Source: Acestrorhynchus altus (Eukaryota > Chordata > Actinopteri > Characiformes > Acestrorhynchidae). Taken from it: a stretch of 64,000 nucleotides of DNA. The notes under the pieces were generated by a model, which did not search any database, was not told where the DNA came from, and saw only the letters and a program-made list of their open reading frames with translations. Numbering within the stretch: position 1 is the stretch's first letter; every line of letters starts with the position of its first letter. The DNA is taken from the NCBI GenBank assembly GCA_034509495.1, contig JAVGWO010000026.1, positions 601,409 to 665,408 on the forward strand, given 5' to 3'. Below, piece by piece: positions 34,566 through 45,658 of the stretch. The position numbers were made by a program, and so were the translations under genes.

Positions 34566-34915
34566 ACTAGTGCATCTAAAAAAATAGATTTATTTATAAG
34601 CTCATTTGTGATCCTAATTTCATCCAAATTGTTTTTTTTAGGTAGAATAGTTTATTTTCTTTACACATAAAATGACATTTCAAGCCTTTTTTGTTTTACC
34701 GTTGATCAGTATTTCTTATAGATTTCGAAAACCAGATCTCAAAATATTAGAATCCTTTCATTAAAATTTGAAAAGATTACTAATCGTAATATCAACTAAA
34801 AGAGTCTGAAATATATAACTTTAAATGTAGTGAATATTAAATATATGACTGTTTAACTTGTGAATTAAATTATCAAAAACCTTTTTCATAGTATTGCATT
34901 TTTAGATGCACTAGT
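34566..34915. mobile_element. 350-bp element with terminal inverted repeats (mariner-type MITE)
   Basis: The ends actagtgcatctaaaaa at 34566 and its reverse complement finishing at 34915 are identical over 17 bases. The interior is AT-rich and non-coding, with cagatctcaaaatattaga as in mariner-derived short elements. A TA lies at each end, the usual mariner target. A non-autonomous DNA transposon is the best reading. Confidence 0.75.
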
Positions 34916-35164
34916 GTTCCCAGTTTCAACTGGTAATATTTTATATGCTCCTTCCATATAATATTGTAATTGCATTTTATTGTAATAAATGGAATGTATT
35001 ACATGATGTAACTTATCACATAATTAAGTGCAATTTTATTTAAATACTATTAAATGAAAAAAGCAACAGCTACACTTTCATAACTTGAGTTAATTGTTTA
35101 TAGAAAGGGTGAAAACTGGCAGAGATTAAGGTAGTTAATATTAATCATATTAAAATCACAAATG

Positions 35165-35223
35165 GAATGAATGATTGAATGAATGAATGAATGAATGAAT
35201 TAATGAATGAATGAATGAATGAA
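35165..35223. repeat. (TGAA)n microsatellite
   Basis: About fourteen tgaa units with one taat interruption. Confidence 0.95.
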
Positions 35224-35706
35224 CCTACACACTGCAGATCTAGTGGGTTTGGCTCTCTTTAGAAAATCTTTTCAGTCACTGCAGCGCTCATAAGGCTTCT
35301 AGAATGGCATGCCAAATTGGCCATTGCCAGTTCCGAGCAGGAGTATTGTACAATGTGTCTGTTTAGATAGGCCAAACTCTACAGATACACCAAACTTTGT
35401 AAACTTTATGACTTGTCAATGACTGCTTCCTTAGACTCATCGTGTGCCAAGACAGACAGAGTGGCTGTTCTGCACAACTAGGGGGACAGCATAATAACAT
35501 GCTGTGTAGAGAGTGAAAGAGGAAAAAGAGAGAAGGAGGGAAAGAAAAGGATACAAGATAATTATTCAGAGCAAAGTTGTCCCTGCGGAACCCTCCATGA
35601 ATGTCTGAAGTTTCATTTCCCATCTATCCCGCCCTCCCTTCTCTGAGGTCCAGCTCCATTTCACCCCACCACCAGAGCCCCTTACCACACAGACGCACAT
35701 TCAGAA

Positions 35707-35707
<1 letters not shown>

Positions 35708-35750
<43 letters not shown>
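35708..35750. repeat. (CA)n microsatellite
   Basis: About twenty-one CA units. Frames across it on both strands are artefacts. Confidence 0.95.
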
Positions 35751-35752
<2 letters not shown>

Positions 35753-37188
35753 GCTGGTGCAGAAGATGCTGTCAGTAGATTTATGGGCTTTGGATACTGG
35801 TATTCTCATCTCCAACAGTAGGATGATCAGGGAGGTATGTTTAAAACTGAAATCATCACACACTTGCGCTTCATTGAGTCGAGTGAATAGAATGGTCAGA
35901 GGACTGCCAGAAAAACCTCAGGAACGACAGACGCATCTATCAGTCAGTTGGTGAGATGTCCAAGAAAAGCAAGACAGAGTGTCTGGGCTGGCTTGGAGAA
36001 GATGAAAAAGACAGACAGAGATGTAACTAGAAAAAGACACTCAAAGAAGCAGATGAAGAAAGACAGTAAAAGAGGGTCTGGTGGCTTGTTAAAAGATGGT
36101 AGAGGGTGGAATGAGGTGGAAAAAGAATTTGATTTATTGGAGAACAGTAGGAAGAAGTTAACAGAAAGTGAATGAGGGCGAGATCACTATTTTTCATTTT
36201 GCAGTAATAAAATAAAGCCAGTGTAATGAAATGTAACTGAAGGTGTCATTAAGAAAAATAAGCTTGTGTGAAATGTTTTATTATTACAGTCATATTTTTT
36301 AGTGACATTCCTGCCCTCTTGCAGCATTAATGCTCCTTAATTGAGTGTGTTGAAAACAATAATTACTACACTCTCAAGATTTCCTCACAAGAACCTTCAT
36401 AGTGTGGCTCTAAGCTAACCCAGCTGACATTCCAAACATTCTTGTGAACAAAACTAATAGCTAGCATCCTTTTTTCCCGTAAGCCGTGTGGACAGTTCAA
36501 ACACACAAACAGACGCGCAACACTTTCAGCCAATAACATTTACTCAGTACCTCCTGTGTAGCTATAAATTATTGTTTTATTTCTCACAACGTCATTTAAG
36601 AGCAAATATTTTCAAATGAGCTTACAAAGACAGAGTCTGGTGATCATATTTTATTGTCGGGTCAAGACATTCTCTGGCAAACCCTGTGGTTTACACTGAA
36701 GAGCTTCACTTGGGTGTTTAGACACACCATGATAGTGGTGATTCATCCTACTGTCATTGTATTCTGCACAACAGTAAAGGTTCCAAATGAGTTCCTGGCC
36801 AATTATTCAGTTTGAAGGGAAAAAAGCTGGTATAATAGCTTTACATTATATAGAGGTTCTTAAAAGTATTTCGTCTATGTCATGGCAAATATGAGCATTA
36901 TGACTGCCCTTTTTACACCTTTAACCACAATTTTGCATTTTCTCTGTCCTCTGCTTGACTCCACACCCCTCCTTTTTGCCCTGTTCATTAAAATCTGTTT
37001 TTCCTGCCATGGGGTTCATTTTTTCTACGGTAATATACTGTGATGTTTCTCGCAAACCTCACAGTGCCCTCTCTTAAAGTGCAGACCAAACAAACAGTAG
37101 GGGTGGGGGGCTGAGAGAAGTCTTGGAGTTCACAATCCACACAGTTGATGCAGTAATGGTTTCATTACCACACTGGTACTGACCTTAC
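35751..37188. other. Intergenic, no recognised gene
   Basis: The 75-117-codon plus frames at 35601-36175 are purine-rich or cross the CA tract and carry no domain. About 36450-36800 is more complex in composition but unassigned. Confidence 0.5.
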
Positions 37189-37226
37189 ACAACTGGGATA
37201 ACATCTTCTTTAAGGCCTAAAGGTGC
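37189..37226 (-). other. Weak candidate exon, 38 bp
   Basis: On the minus strand a very good acceptor (ttaattctatctcctcag) precedes APLGLKEDVIPV, the only open phase, with gt|gtaagg after it. The end phase fits the start phase of the candidate at 31513-31652. Short and unconfirmed. Confidence 0.15.
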
Positions 37227-37303
37227 CTGAGGAGATAGAATTAACAGCATGTCACATATCACATGGTTACAATTAGAGCGAACCACTATCCCCCAGCCAT
37301 CCA

Positions 37304-37321
37304 ACACACACACACACACAC

Positions 37322-37364
<43 letters not shown>
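37304..37364. repeat. (CA)n microsatellite
   Basis: About thirty CA units with one CG step. Confidence 0.95.
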
Positions 37365-37365
<1 letters not shown>

Positions 37366-37881
37366 CCTCACTGAAAGTGTTCACGTTCTTCCACATGTTT
37401 ATGCTGGTAGAGATAGTCACAATCCAAATTATGAAATTCCATAAAGATCCTCTACATGATGTCTAGGTTTAACATCAATAATTTATGTTGAATTTGCTTT
37501 GATCCAAATGCACGGTTGATCATACTGCAAATGATCAGATGTTTTGGGCTGGAGTTCTGAGTGGCTTCAGGGTAGGTACATGAAGCCAAAGCCCCCATGG
37601 CGCGGTGCAAAGAAAGAGATTTAAAGCGTGGTGACGGGAAAGTGTAGGGTGTGAAGCTGTTTGATATCATAGTGTGGTGGAAGTATCATAAAATAACATA
37701 AAATAACATTTAACTGTGCAACTGTACTATTTTATTGTGTGATTTATCTGCATGTATGTGTTAAATGATTAACTGTTCTTAAAGTAGGCTAGTTACTCTA
37801 TTCATTAAAAAGACAAATATAGACTTTTAATTTGAACAAGCAATTATTGTGAGGAATAATAAATTAATTGTAAAGAAATAC

Positions 37882-37922
<41 letters not shown>

Positions 37923-37927
37923 AATAA

Positions 37928-37958
<31 letters not shown>

Positions 37959-37961
37959 AAC
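37882..37961. repeat. Compound (ATA)n-(GAA)n microsatellite
   Basis: About 48 bases of ATA repeat pass directly into 33 bases of GAA repeat. Confidence 0.95.
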
Positions 37962-39699
37962 CAAGTTAAAAATATCACTTAGAGGCATCCAATTATTAGC
38001 CTGTAAATGTTTCAGTCAGAGTCAACAGATGCCTCCCAATCACATAGAAGCATATCAAACATTTTTTTCAACCCAACCTGACTAAGTGATCAGTGTAAAT
38101 GGATCCTGCTATGGAGGACAAAACATGCAGTTCTTAGACAGGTGTTTTTTGTTTTAATGTTCTGGTGCTTGTACATGTTCTATACTGCTTTCCCCATTCA
38201 AGGTAGAGGAGAAATTAATGTAGGAAGCCAACATCTGCCTCATACATAGGGTAGCATCTAATATGCACTGTGCTACTCACCTCCAACTCCCTCTGCAGTA
38301 TGTACTGACCATGCTGAGTCTGTCTTTTACCTGTGACCTCAACCAAAGGCATTTTCTTTTGTTTTGGGTCAGTGCAAGGTAGCACAAGGCATATATGTGT
38401 TTTGGCTTGATCAGTTTGGTTCACCAACAGTTTGTCATGTGTGATCCCTATTCATATATTAGAAAAACTCAATAGGGAAAGGTGAGATAGCAGATCATGT
38501 AAATATTGGCTATGACTTTAAAATGCATGTAATGTACCCAATATTTTAGCTGCAGGCTATGAGGCAGTGGGAGGGGATGTATCAGGTAGTGGGTGACGTT
38601 GGAGTGAGATGGGGTGATGTACCCTGAGTTTAAAGGCTGAAGTCCAGGAGTTGACCTACCACACATGTTCTGAAAGTCAAAATATTGCAAATAGTATTTC
38701 TCCTCTCAGATCATTTGAGAATCCATATACATCATCAATTCATTCATTTAACCCTCTAAATATCTATCAAGGTCTAGATACACGGATGCCCTCTCTCCCT
38801 TTCACTTGGACGGCATTTGCAGTCATTTGAGCTTGACAAATGAAATTCATTAATACGAACAAGCTAATTACACAACATGCAGTGATGCAAGAGCAGGTCT
38901 AAACCTATAATATATGAAAAATTGATGACTCCTGTAAGTTTTGATTGTTTGTAAATACTTGTGAGAGATTTTTTTTTTATTTGTTGTAAACCACATCAGT
39001 AAATCAACCCACAAAGAGATAAAGGTAGCTTCAAAAATGAAACTCCACCATGATATGCAATGCTGTGCTTTTGCCTAGAAACTTCATTTCAAGGTTGTCT
39101 AAAGTGCTTCCAAGAGCTTGGAAACTTTTTTTTTTTTTACCACCAAAGCTACAATAGCCAAATCCACCAAAAATGTTCTCTTACTCCAACTCTTGTCACC
39201 TGGAAGGAATTTGGAGTTTTTAATGGAATGGGTCCCCAATGCATGATAATTGAAGGCAGAACAAAGAACAATGACACTAATCAGATGATGAAACAGGGAG
39301 ACTGAGAAAGATTCAGAATAATCCATTTCCCTGTTCATGAGATGATTTGATATCTCTGTTATAGCATGCAAGAACACTTTATTTACTCAAATGACAGTTT
39401 CATTGTATTCTACTATTGGCTAAGTAACATGTACAACAGCAAAAACAGATATAAAAACAACTTCAAATAAAAATAATAGAACGTCCAAGCTTCTGGACTG
39501 AATGTAATGACTTTCTATTCCTGTAAGTCAATTTGGAAACTTCAGCAAAATGAACTGGATATCTGGAAGTGGTGTTAACATTACCAAGAAAGTGTCTGAC
39601 AAAATTGTGGTATATTTGGAAAAAGTGGACTGACCAAACTGTCAGAGCTGAAACATAGGAATTTTGCTGCTACAAGTACTTGAAAGAATTTAAAATTAA
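37962..39699. other. Intergenic, no recognised gene
   Basis: AT-rich with a minus-strand exon candidate at 38281-38330 (listed separately). The 92-codon minus frame at 39099-39377 has no domain. Confidence 0.5.
38281..38330 (-). other. Candidate exon, 50 bp
   Basis: On the minus strand the block between ttggttgaggtcacag and a strong donor ggag|gtgagtag reads KRQTQHGQYILQRELE. It is highly protein-like and the donor is near consensus; the acceptor pyrimidine tract is weak. It ends in phase 0, the start phase of the candidate at 37189-37226. Unidentified. Confidence 0.2.
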
Positions 39700-39745
39700 T
39701 GTGCAGTACTGAACAAACTTTTTAGGCATTTAAGAAAATAATAGA
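39700..39745 (+). mobile_element. Tc1-like terminal-repeat remnant
   Basis: cagtactgaacaaacttttt followed by aggcatttaagaaaa resembles the outer end of a fish Tc1-like family (normally cagtactgtgcaaaagtttt then aggca). No transposase follows. Confidence 0.4.
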
Positions 39746-42700
39746 TTATATGTGAGCATCAATGCAAATGAACCAATAAACAAAAAATTACAATTTTATG
39801 TGAAGGTATTAGTTTCCAAACCTCATTTTGAAGATGACCAGAAGTTCCTGTCCAGTACACTCATGTGCAAAATCACAATTTAGTACAGTTCTGGAGGCAG
39901 AACAAACATAAATAGTTCAAAGAATAACCAATTAAAATAACCTGCAGGTGGAGCTTTCTGCTCGTCAGAGCGGTATATGTTATTGCATTGCATAAAAGTG
40001 CAATTCAGTTTGAGATTTTATTGTTTTTAAGAAATTCTTTATTTTCTACATGCCAACATGGAGAGTACCATGACGTTTTCATGTTACAGTGTCACACTAA
40101 GAGGTATGTCTTCAATTCCACTATGTAAACAGAGCTTTATTGCTCATGTTCAGTAAGTAGCTTTTCTGGTAATTTTCCAACAGAACATTTGTTAGCAACC
40201 CATTGTATGATCTATCTGTCTTATTACAAAAAAGAAAATCCATGAACATCTACCATGAAAAGTGAATTGAAGGTGAATTTTCTTTTGCAAATGCAGTTTC
40301 TATACATCTGCAATTGCTACTTCTTTGAAATGCTCTTCATATACTTGATGGTTCTCTATTTGAACTGTTAGGTGCAGAAAGATTGTGAGTCCACTGACAG
40401 CTCATTAACTAGCATAGAAGTGATTTCTTCTGACAGCAGCTTTCCACAATGATAGGATTACCTGACCTGAGGCAGGGTGTCATATGACCAAAACCAAGCA
40501 TCTTTGCACTGCTGCAGACCCACATGAAATTAGCCTTCCTTTTGCTTACAACTCACATTTTGCATGCTGTGCACTAAAACTGGGCAATTTCCTGTTCCAG
40601 CTACCTGCTCCTTTCTATACTCCTTTCCTCTCAGTTTGGCCTAGAGATGTGGAGCAGGGGTCATTCACCGCAAGACTCCTGTTTACCTTGGAGTCTTTGG
40701 GAGTTGAGCACTGAATATTCAGCCTTGTCTTGTGGAGAAATGAATGAAAATACTGAAACAAAGACTAAATCAACAGTTTCCCCTCTCATTCTCTCAGTGG
40801 CACAATGAAACACATTATGCCTTTTCATTTTTCGAACCCCTCCCCCTGCTCCCTCCCGTGCATTTTAGCTTGTAGCATCTAGTGCAACAGTGTCTCTTGC
40901 TATTGCTGAGCCCATTGTTATGATTAAGATTCTTTTCTCTTGGTGAACCTAGAGCAGCGTGTGATTCTTGGATGCCACGTCGCCAAGAGGAACATGAAAT
41001 AAATCTCAGGTCGAGTTTATTTTGTCTGCCGCCTGCAGCAAAGAAAAACAAAATGCCTAATAAAAGACTTCCTTCTAGGGGAGCCTCTGCAAATTTGCAG
41101 ATTATGACATATGTTTTTGTGAGGGATGTGGAGCAGTAGGCAGTGAAACGTGGGCTTGGGGATAATGCTGAAAATAATCATTTTAATAATTATGCTTTAC
41201 TAACTTAAGACCTTCATTCAGGTGTCCCCATATTTGCAGTTATTTTATTGGAAATGTCAATGTCAAGAACAGGGTTCTCCAAGCGCCAAGGCTGGTGCTT
41301 TGCCAAACCCTTCCAGCAATTGAGAAATTAAAGGCCTAGGTGGAGAGTAGTACACCTTGTGTGGTCTTGATTTGAGAAAAGAGGCTTGGACAGCTGGAAG
41401 AGTTGTGGTAATATATCAGCAGAGTTAAGGTGGCCCTCTTTCTCAGGTCCAAATCCAGTAATCTCAAAGGTCACATCAGAGCCCACAAGATTTCACACTT
41501 CTTGGAGAAAGAGTCTAACCAAATATGGTAGAGGTGTTTAAATAAGAGATGGTAACCATTTACTGTGTCCTTTAAACCTGATACCTGCTTCGTAGTGCTC
41601 CAACAAATGGCAAGACTTGGCTCCACAATGGTGTGAATTTTATAGACCATCTTGCTGTTAGGCCACCCGTGAATCTTTGGGTCTACTTAGAGTCTGTTCA
41701 ACAACACAAGCTCACATAACACGCATCATTTATGAACAGGGGCACTGAGTCATAAACGTTTATGTTAGTCTTCCTCAGTTTGTCATGAATAGGAATAAAT
41801 TCTTCTTGTGCACAAATTACTTCAGCAGCTTGGTAATTTCTTGTCAATAGCATTTTAAGTGCTTAGATTTTGGCATTGACATTGCTGTTACTGTTGTTAG
41901 ACATAATGATCCTAGTATCCCAGTGAGCAAGATAAAGTGCCTAGGATTTGGTAAGGTAATGTTTAGTTGGACTCCTCTACCAACATTTCTTCCCACTGAA
42001 TGGTCTATAGAACATAGAAAGTAAGCTCAGCCTCTTTTTCATGGTCCTATCCCCTTGCCTGTGTAGTCCATTACCCTATAGTTACCCTCTGCCCCATTCT
42101 TAACTTGACTGTCCACAAAGTGGAAAGTCTTTGGATCCTCTAACTGCAGTCTCCCCTATGGTTTCACTCAGTGGAGAAAAAAGGGCCTGGATAGGCATGA
42201 AAGCAGAGGAGAAAGTTTAAAATAAACATCTAAAATAATCATTTTAATCACCACAGCTTTAGGAAAGAATTTATAATGACATTAAGACAGAAGGGCTGGT
42301 AGAGGTTATGTTTTTATAAGTTCCCTCAAGACTGTGGTGTGTGTATGTGTGTGCTCTCTGTTTGAGTGTTCTACACATGCTGGCTTTTTTGTTTTGTTTT
42401 TGTTTGTTTTTGTCTTAGATTTGCAATTACTACATTTGTGTATGAGCCAATTACGGTGGCTTTTCACAGATAGCGGTGGAGAACAAATCATTAATCTTCT
42501 CCTTTTCTTCCCCTTAATACCACTATATTCTGGCCACCAAATAATTGTGATTTAAGCAAAACCTGAAGAATGTGTGTTGGGAAACCAGTGTCCTTTCCTA
42601 ATGGGAGGTAAGATCCAATATGACCAAAACTGTTACCTTATTCTTCTACCACCAGTTGTTGGCTTTATCTTCAGTTATTGAAAGAGTAAATAATCATATT

Positions 42701-44139
42701 AGAGCTAGAATTGGTGGAGTAGAGAGTTTGAGTAGAGTGTCACTTATAAAGAAATTGAATTTAAAGAAATATAACAAAAAGACTCAGAGATTCAGGATGC
42801 CCTTCATATAATATTTAGAAGATGTTGCTTTTAACATTTAACCATAGATCTTTTTCACTTATCTCTCAGTCACATTGATTTCACATATGTACAATATCAC
42901 ATATCTCTAATATTACTTGGCATACACCATCATTATTTGGAAAGTCAGTAGTTCTACTCGAGCCTTAAAAATTTGCTTCAAAGGGTTCCTTTGAGCCAGG
43001 CCACACAATTATCAGTTTTGGCTGAGTAGTTTAAAGAACCATCCAGTGCAAATCAACAGCAATTTGTCTATAGCATCTCTCCAAAGAGTAATATTTAGCT
43101 GGATAATGCCATATATTAATTAGATTAATTAGATGATGCATTGCTGTTGGCTTCTGATGGACTCCTTTTTGACCCCTCCTCTTCCCCAGGGTGGTGTCTC
43201 CTCTTGTGGGTTGAGGCACACATGTTCTCCTTGCCAAACCATCTCCTGTCACTCCAAACCTGGGCTCTGATCTGCCATTGCCCCTGTTTAGCTACCAGCT
43301 GCCCGGCTGCAGGCAAAGATTTTATGCATTCCTCTGTTTAAACAGAAAGAGCTATCTCTCTCTACCTCTCCCTCTCTCTGCTTTTATTGGGCCGCCTCTT
43401 CCTCTTGGCTTGATGCGTTTGACTGCTGATTTGTTTTTCTATGTCAGTAGTTTCCACCGGCAAGACGCCGGCAGTGCAGATCTGTCTAAAAATATGGAGA
43501 GTTCAGTAGAAAGGCTCCCAGTAAGGGGCTCCAGGATCCACATTGTCTGTGCTGGGCTCTGTAGCAATTCTAGCAGGCACCCAGAGGTCATAGTCTGGGC
43601 CTTACCACACACTTAGCTCCTTAATAGATTAAGCACGAGAAATTACGGAATTCGAGAATTTCCAAAAACTTCTAGGGTTGTTTTTTGTGTCCACACTCAT
43701 AACTGTAAGAGTATAATTGCTTCTTGGAATGGATTTATGGTTCTAGAAAACACCAAGATGGACATGTTGGAATCGCATGAAACTATGGGTAAATGTTATG
43801 ATGATATATGTAAATGTTTACAATAGGTGAAAGGATATGTTTATTGAGGAACGGTGGACAAATAAAAGGGGTTTCTAATACTCTGTTGGGTCACCTCTAG
43901 CTAGGATACAAGATGAAATACAGTTACTCTGGCACAGAAGCATAGAGGTTCCAAATGGCATCCTGTGTCACATTTGTTCACAGATGTTCTAGCTGGGTTA
44001 GCTGATACAGTTGGGCATGTAGGCCAGTGTCCAATGTTCTTGTTTGTGCTTTTTGCTTTTCCTCTTAACTTTTATTTGTCTTTCTAATAGTTAATTTATT
44101 TTGACAAGACAACTTAGTTTTCCCAGTGAAAGTGTTTCT
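39746..44139. other. Intergenic, few recognisable repeats
   Basis: This is the longest stretch without a placed transposon. About 40820-41200 and 43080-43420 have complex, repeat-free sequence with homeodomain-like taattag words and are candidates for conserved non-coding elements. About 43850-44040 may be an eroded DNA transposon (ctctgttgggtcacctctag). Frames up to 112 codons have no domains. Confidence 0.5.
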
Positions 44140-45658
44140 TTCATTTTCCTAGACCACTGTTGCACATGGGTGCTTTTTACACCCAGGATCAGCTGATCAC
44201 ATTGAATCCAGCCGGTGTAGCAACCAGGAAAGCTAACATTCCTGAGGAGCTTTGGAGAAGGTGCACAGGGGTTGCAGAGGAGGAACAAAACACAAGGAAT
44301 AGTAAGGGCGAGACAACGGGGTCTTACAGAGAAGATGGGACATAAGCCATGTCTCCCCTCTGTCATCATGGGCAACATGAGATTGCTGGCTAATGAACAC
44401 AGCATTAGCCTGCAGTCAGAGGGAGAATTTTAATGTAGTTTAATGGCTACACCAGAATATTCCGGGTGACAACGTTTCCATTGATGGCTTTCAGACTGTT
44501 CAGGCTGACAGGAGCTACACCAAGAGCAGTAAGCACAGAGGAGGAGGGCTTGCTTTGCTCATTAATAAATACTGGTGTCACCCTGGTCTCATTACCATCA
44601 AGGAATGTGTCTGTTACCCAGACATGGAACTGTCTAATGTGAAACCTTGCAAATATGGATGAGACCAACAGCCAATTATTTGCAAGATTTCACATAATTT
44701 TGTGGGTCTGTACCCCGAGGGGAAAGAACACTGGACCTGTTGTATGATGTTATATCCTCTCTCTCTTCCTCATTCATCATCTATATCATGGACATCAGCT
44801 ACTGCACTGAGACTTGCCAAGTAATTTTTTTTCTGCAATAGTTGGATGTATCAGCAGGGAAAATGAGGAGAGGGAGATGGTGAAGGACTTTGTCACATGG
44901 TAAGAGCTGAAACATCTGCAGCTCAACATAAAAAGATCCTGGGGAAGGACAAGGCACCAATGGTCCCTGTGTTCATCAGGCTGGACAGTGTTAACACTGT
45001 AGAGGACCTCAAATATCTTGAAGAACATATTGACAATAAACTGGACTGGACTGAATAAGAACACCATTTATAGGAAGGGCCAAAGTCATCTCTGACAGTG
45101 ACCCTGACACCAACAAACTCAACAACCTGATCCAAAATGCTGGTGATGTTGTGGGAGTTAAGCTGTACTCTTTGATGGCAGTGTCAGAGAACAGGATGTT
45201 ATCCAAGCTGCAGACAATTATGGGCAATGGCTCCCACCCACTATGCCAAACAGTGAGGAGACACAGGAGTACATTCAGTACAAGACTCATTCCATTTGCA
45301 ATGCACTACAGAGTGCCACAGGACATTATTCCTACCTGTGGCCATCAAAGTCTATAACTCCCCCCTTAATGGGTGACCACTATGAACCATAATGGTTAAT
45401 CTCTACAATTGTAATTTATTTAGGTTTTTTTGCAATAACGCAATATGTGTGCATTATTTTAAACATATTTAAACTACACAAGATGTTTCATATTTAATTA
45501 TTATCAAAACCACTGTCAGAGGAATATAACGTGTATATATTTCACAGTGTTTATCTATTAATTATTTTATATTATTCTGTTTATTATTTTATATAAATGG
45601 GTGCACCTGTAATAATTGCAATTTCCTCTGGAATTAATAAAGTATTTCTGATTCTGAT
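44140..45658 (+). mobile_element. L2-type LINE, internally deleted, intact 3' end
   Basis: The plus strand shows parts of LINE ORF2 in order. LITLNPAGVATRKANIPEEL (about 44190) and the endonuclease block with GFQTVQADRSYTKSSKHRGG then GLALLINKYWC (about 44485-44580) come first. The end of ORF2 follows, with LSKLQTIMGNGSHPLCQTVR then RHRSTFSTRL (about 45200-45290). The 3' untranslated end finishes in aataaagtatttctgattct, typical of L2-type fish LINEs. The reverse transcriptase core is absent and frames are broken. The minus-strand frames here are shadows. Confidence 0.85.
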
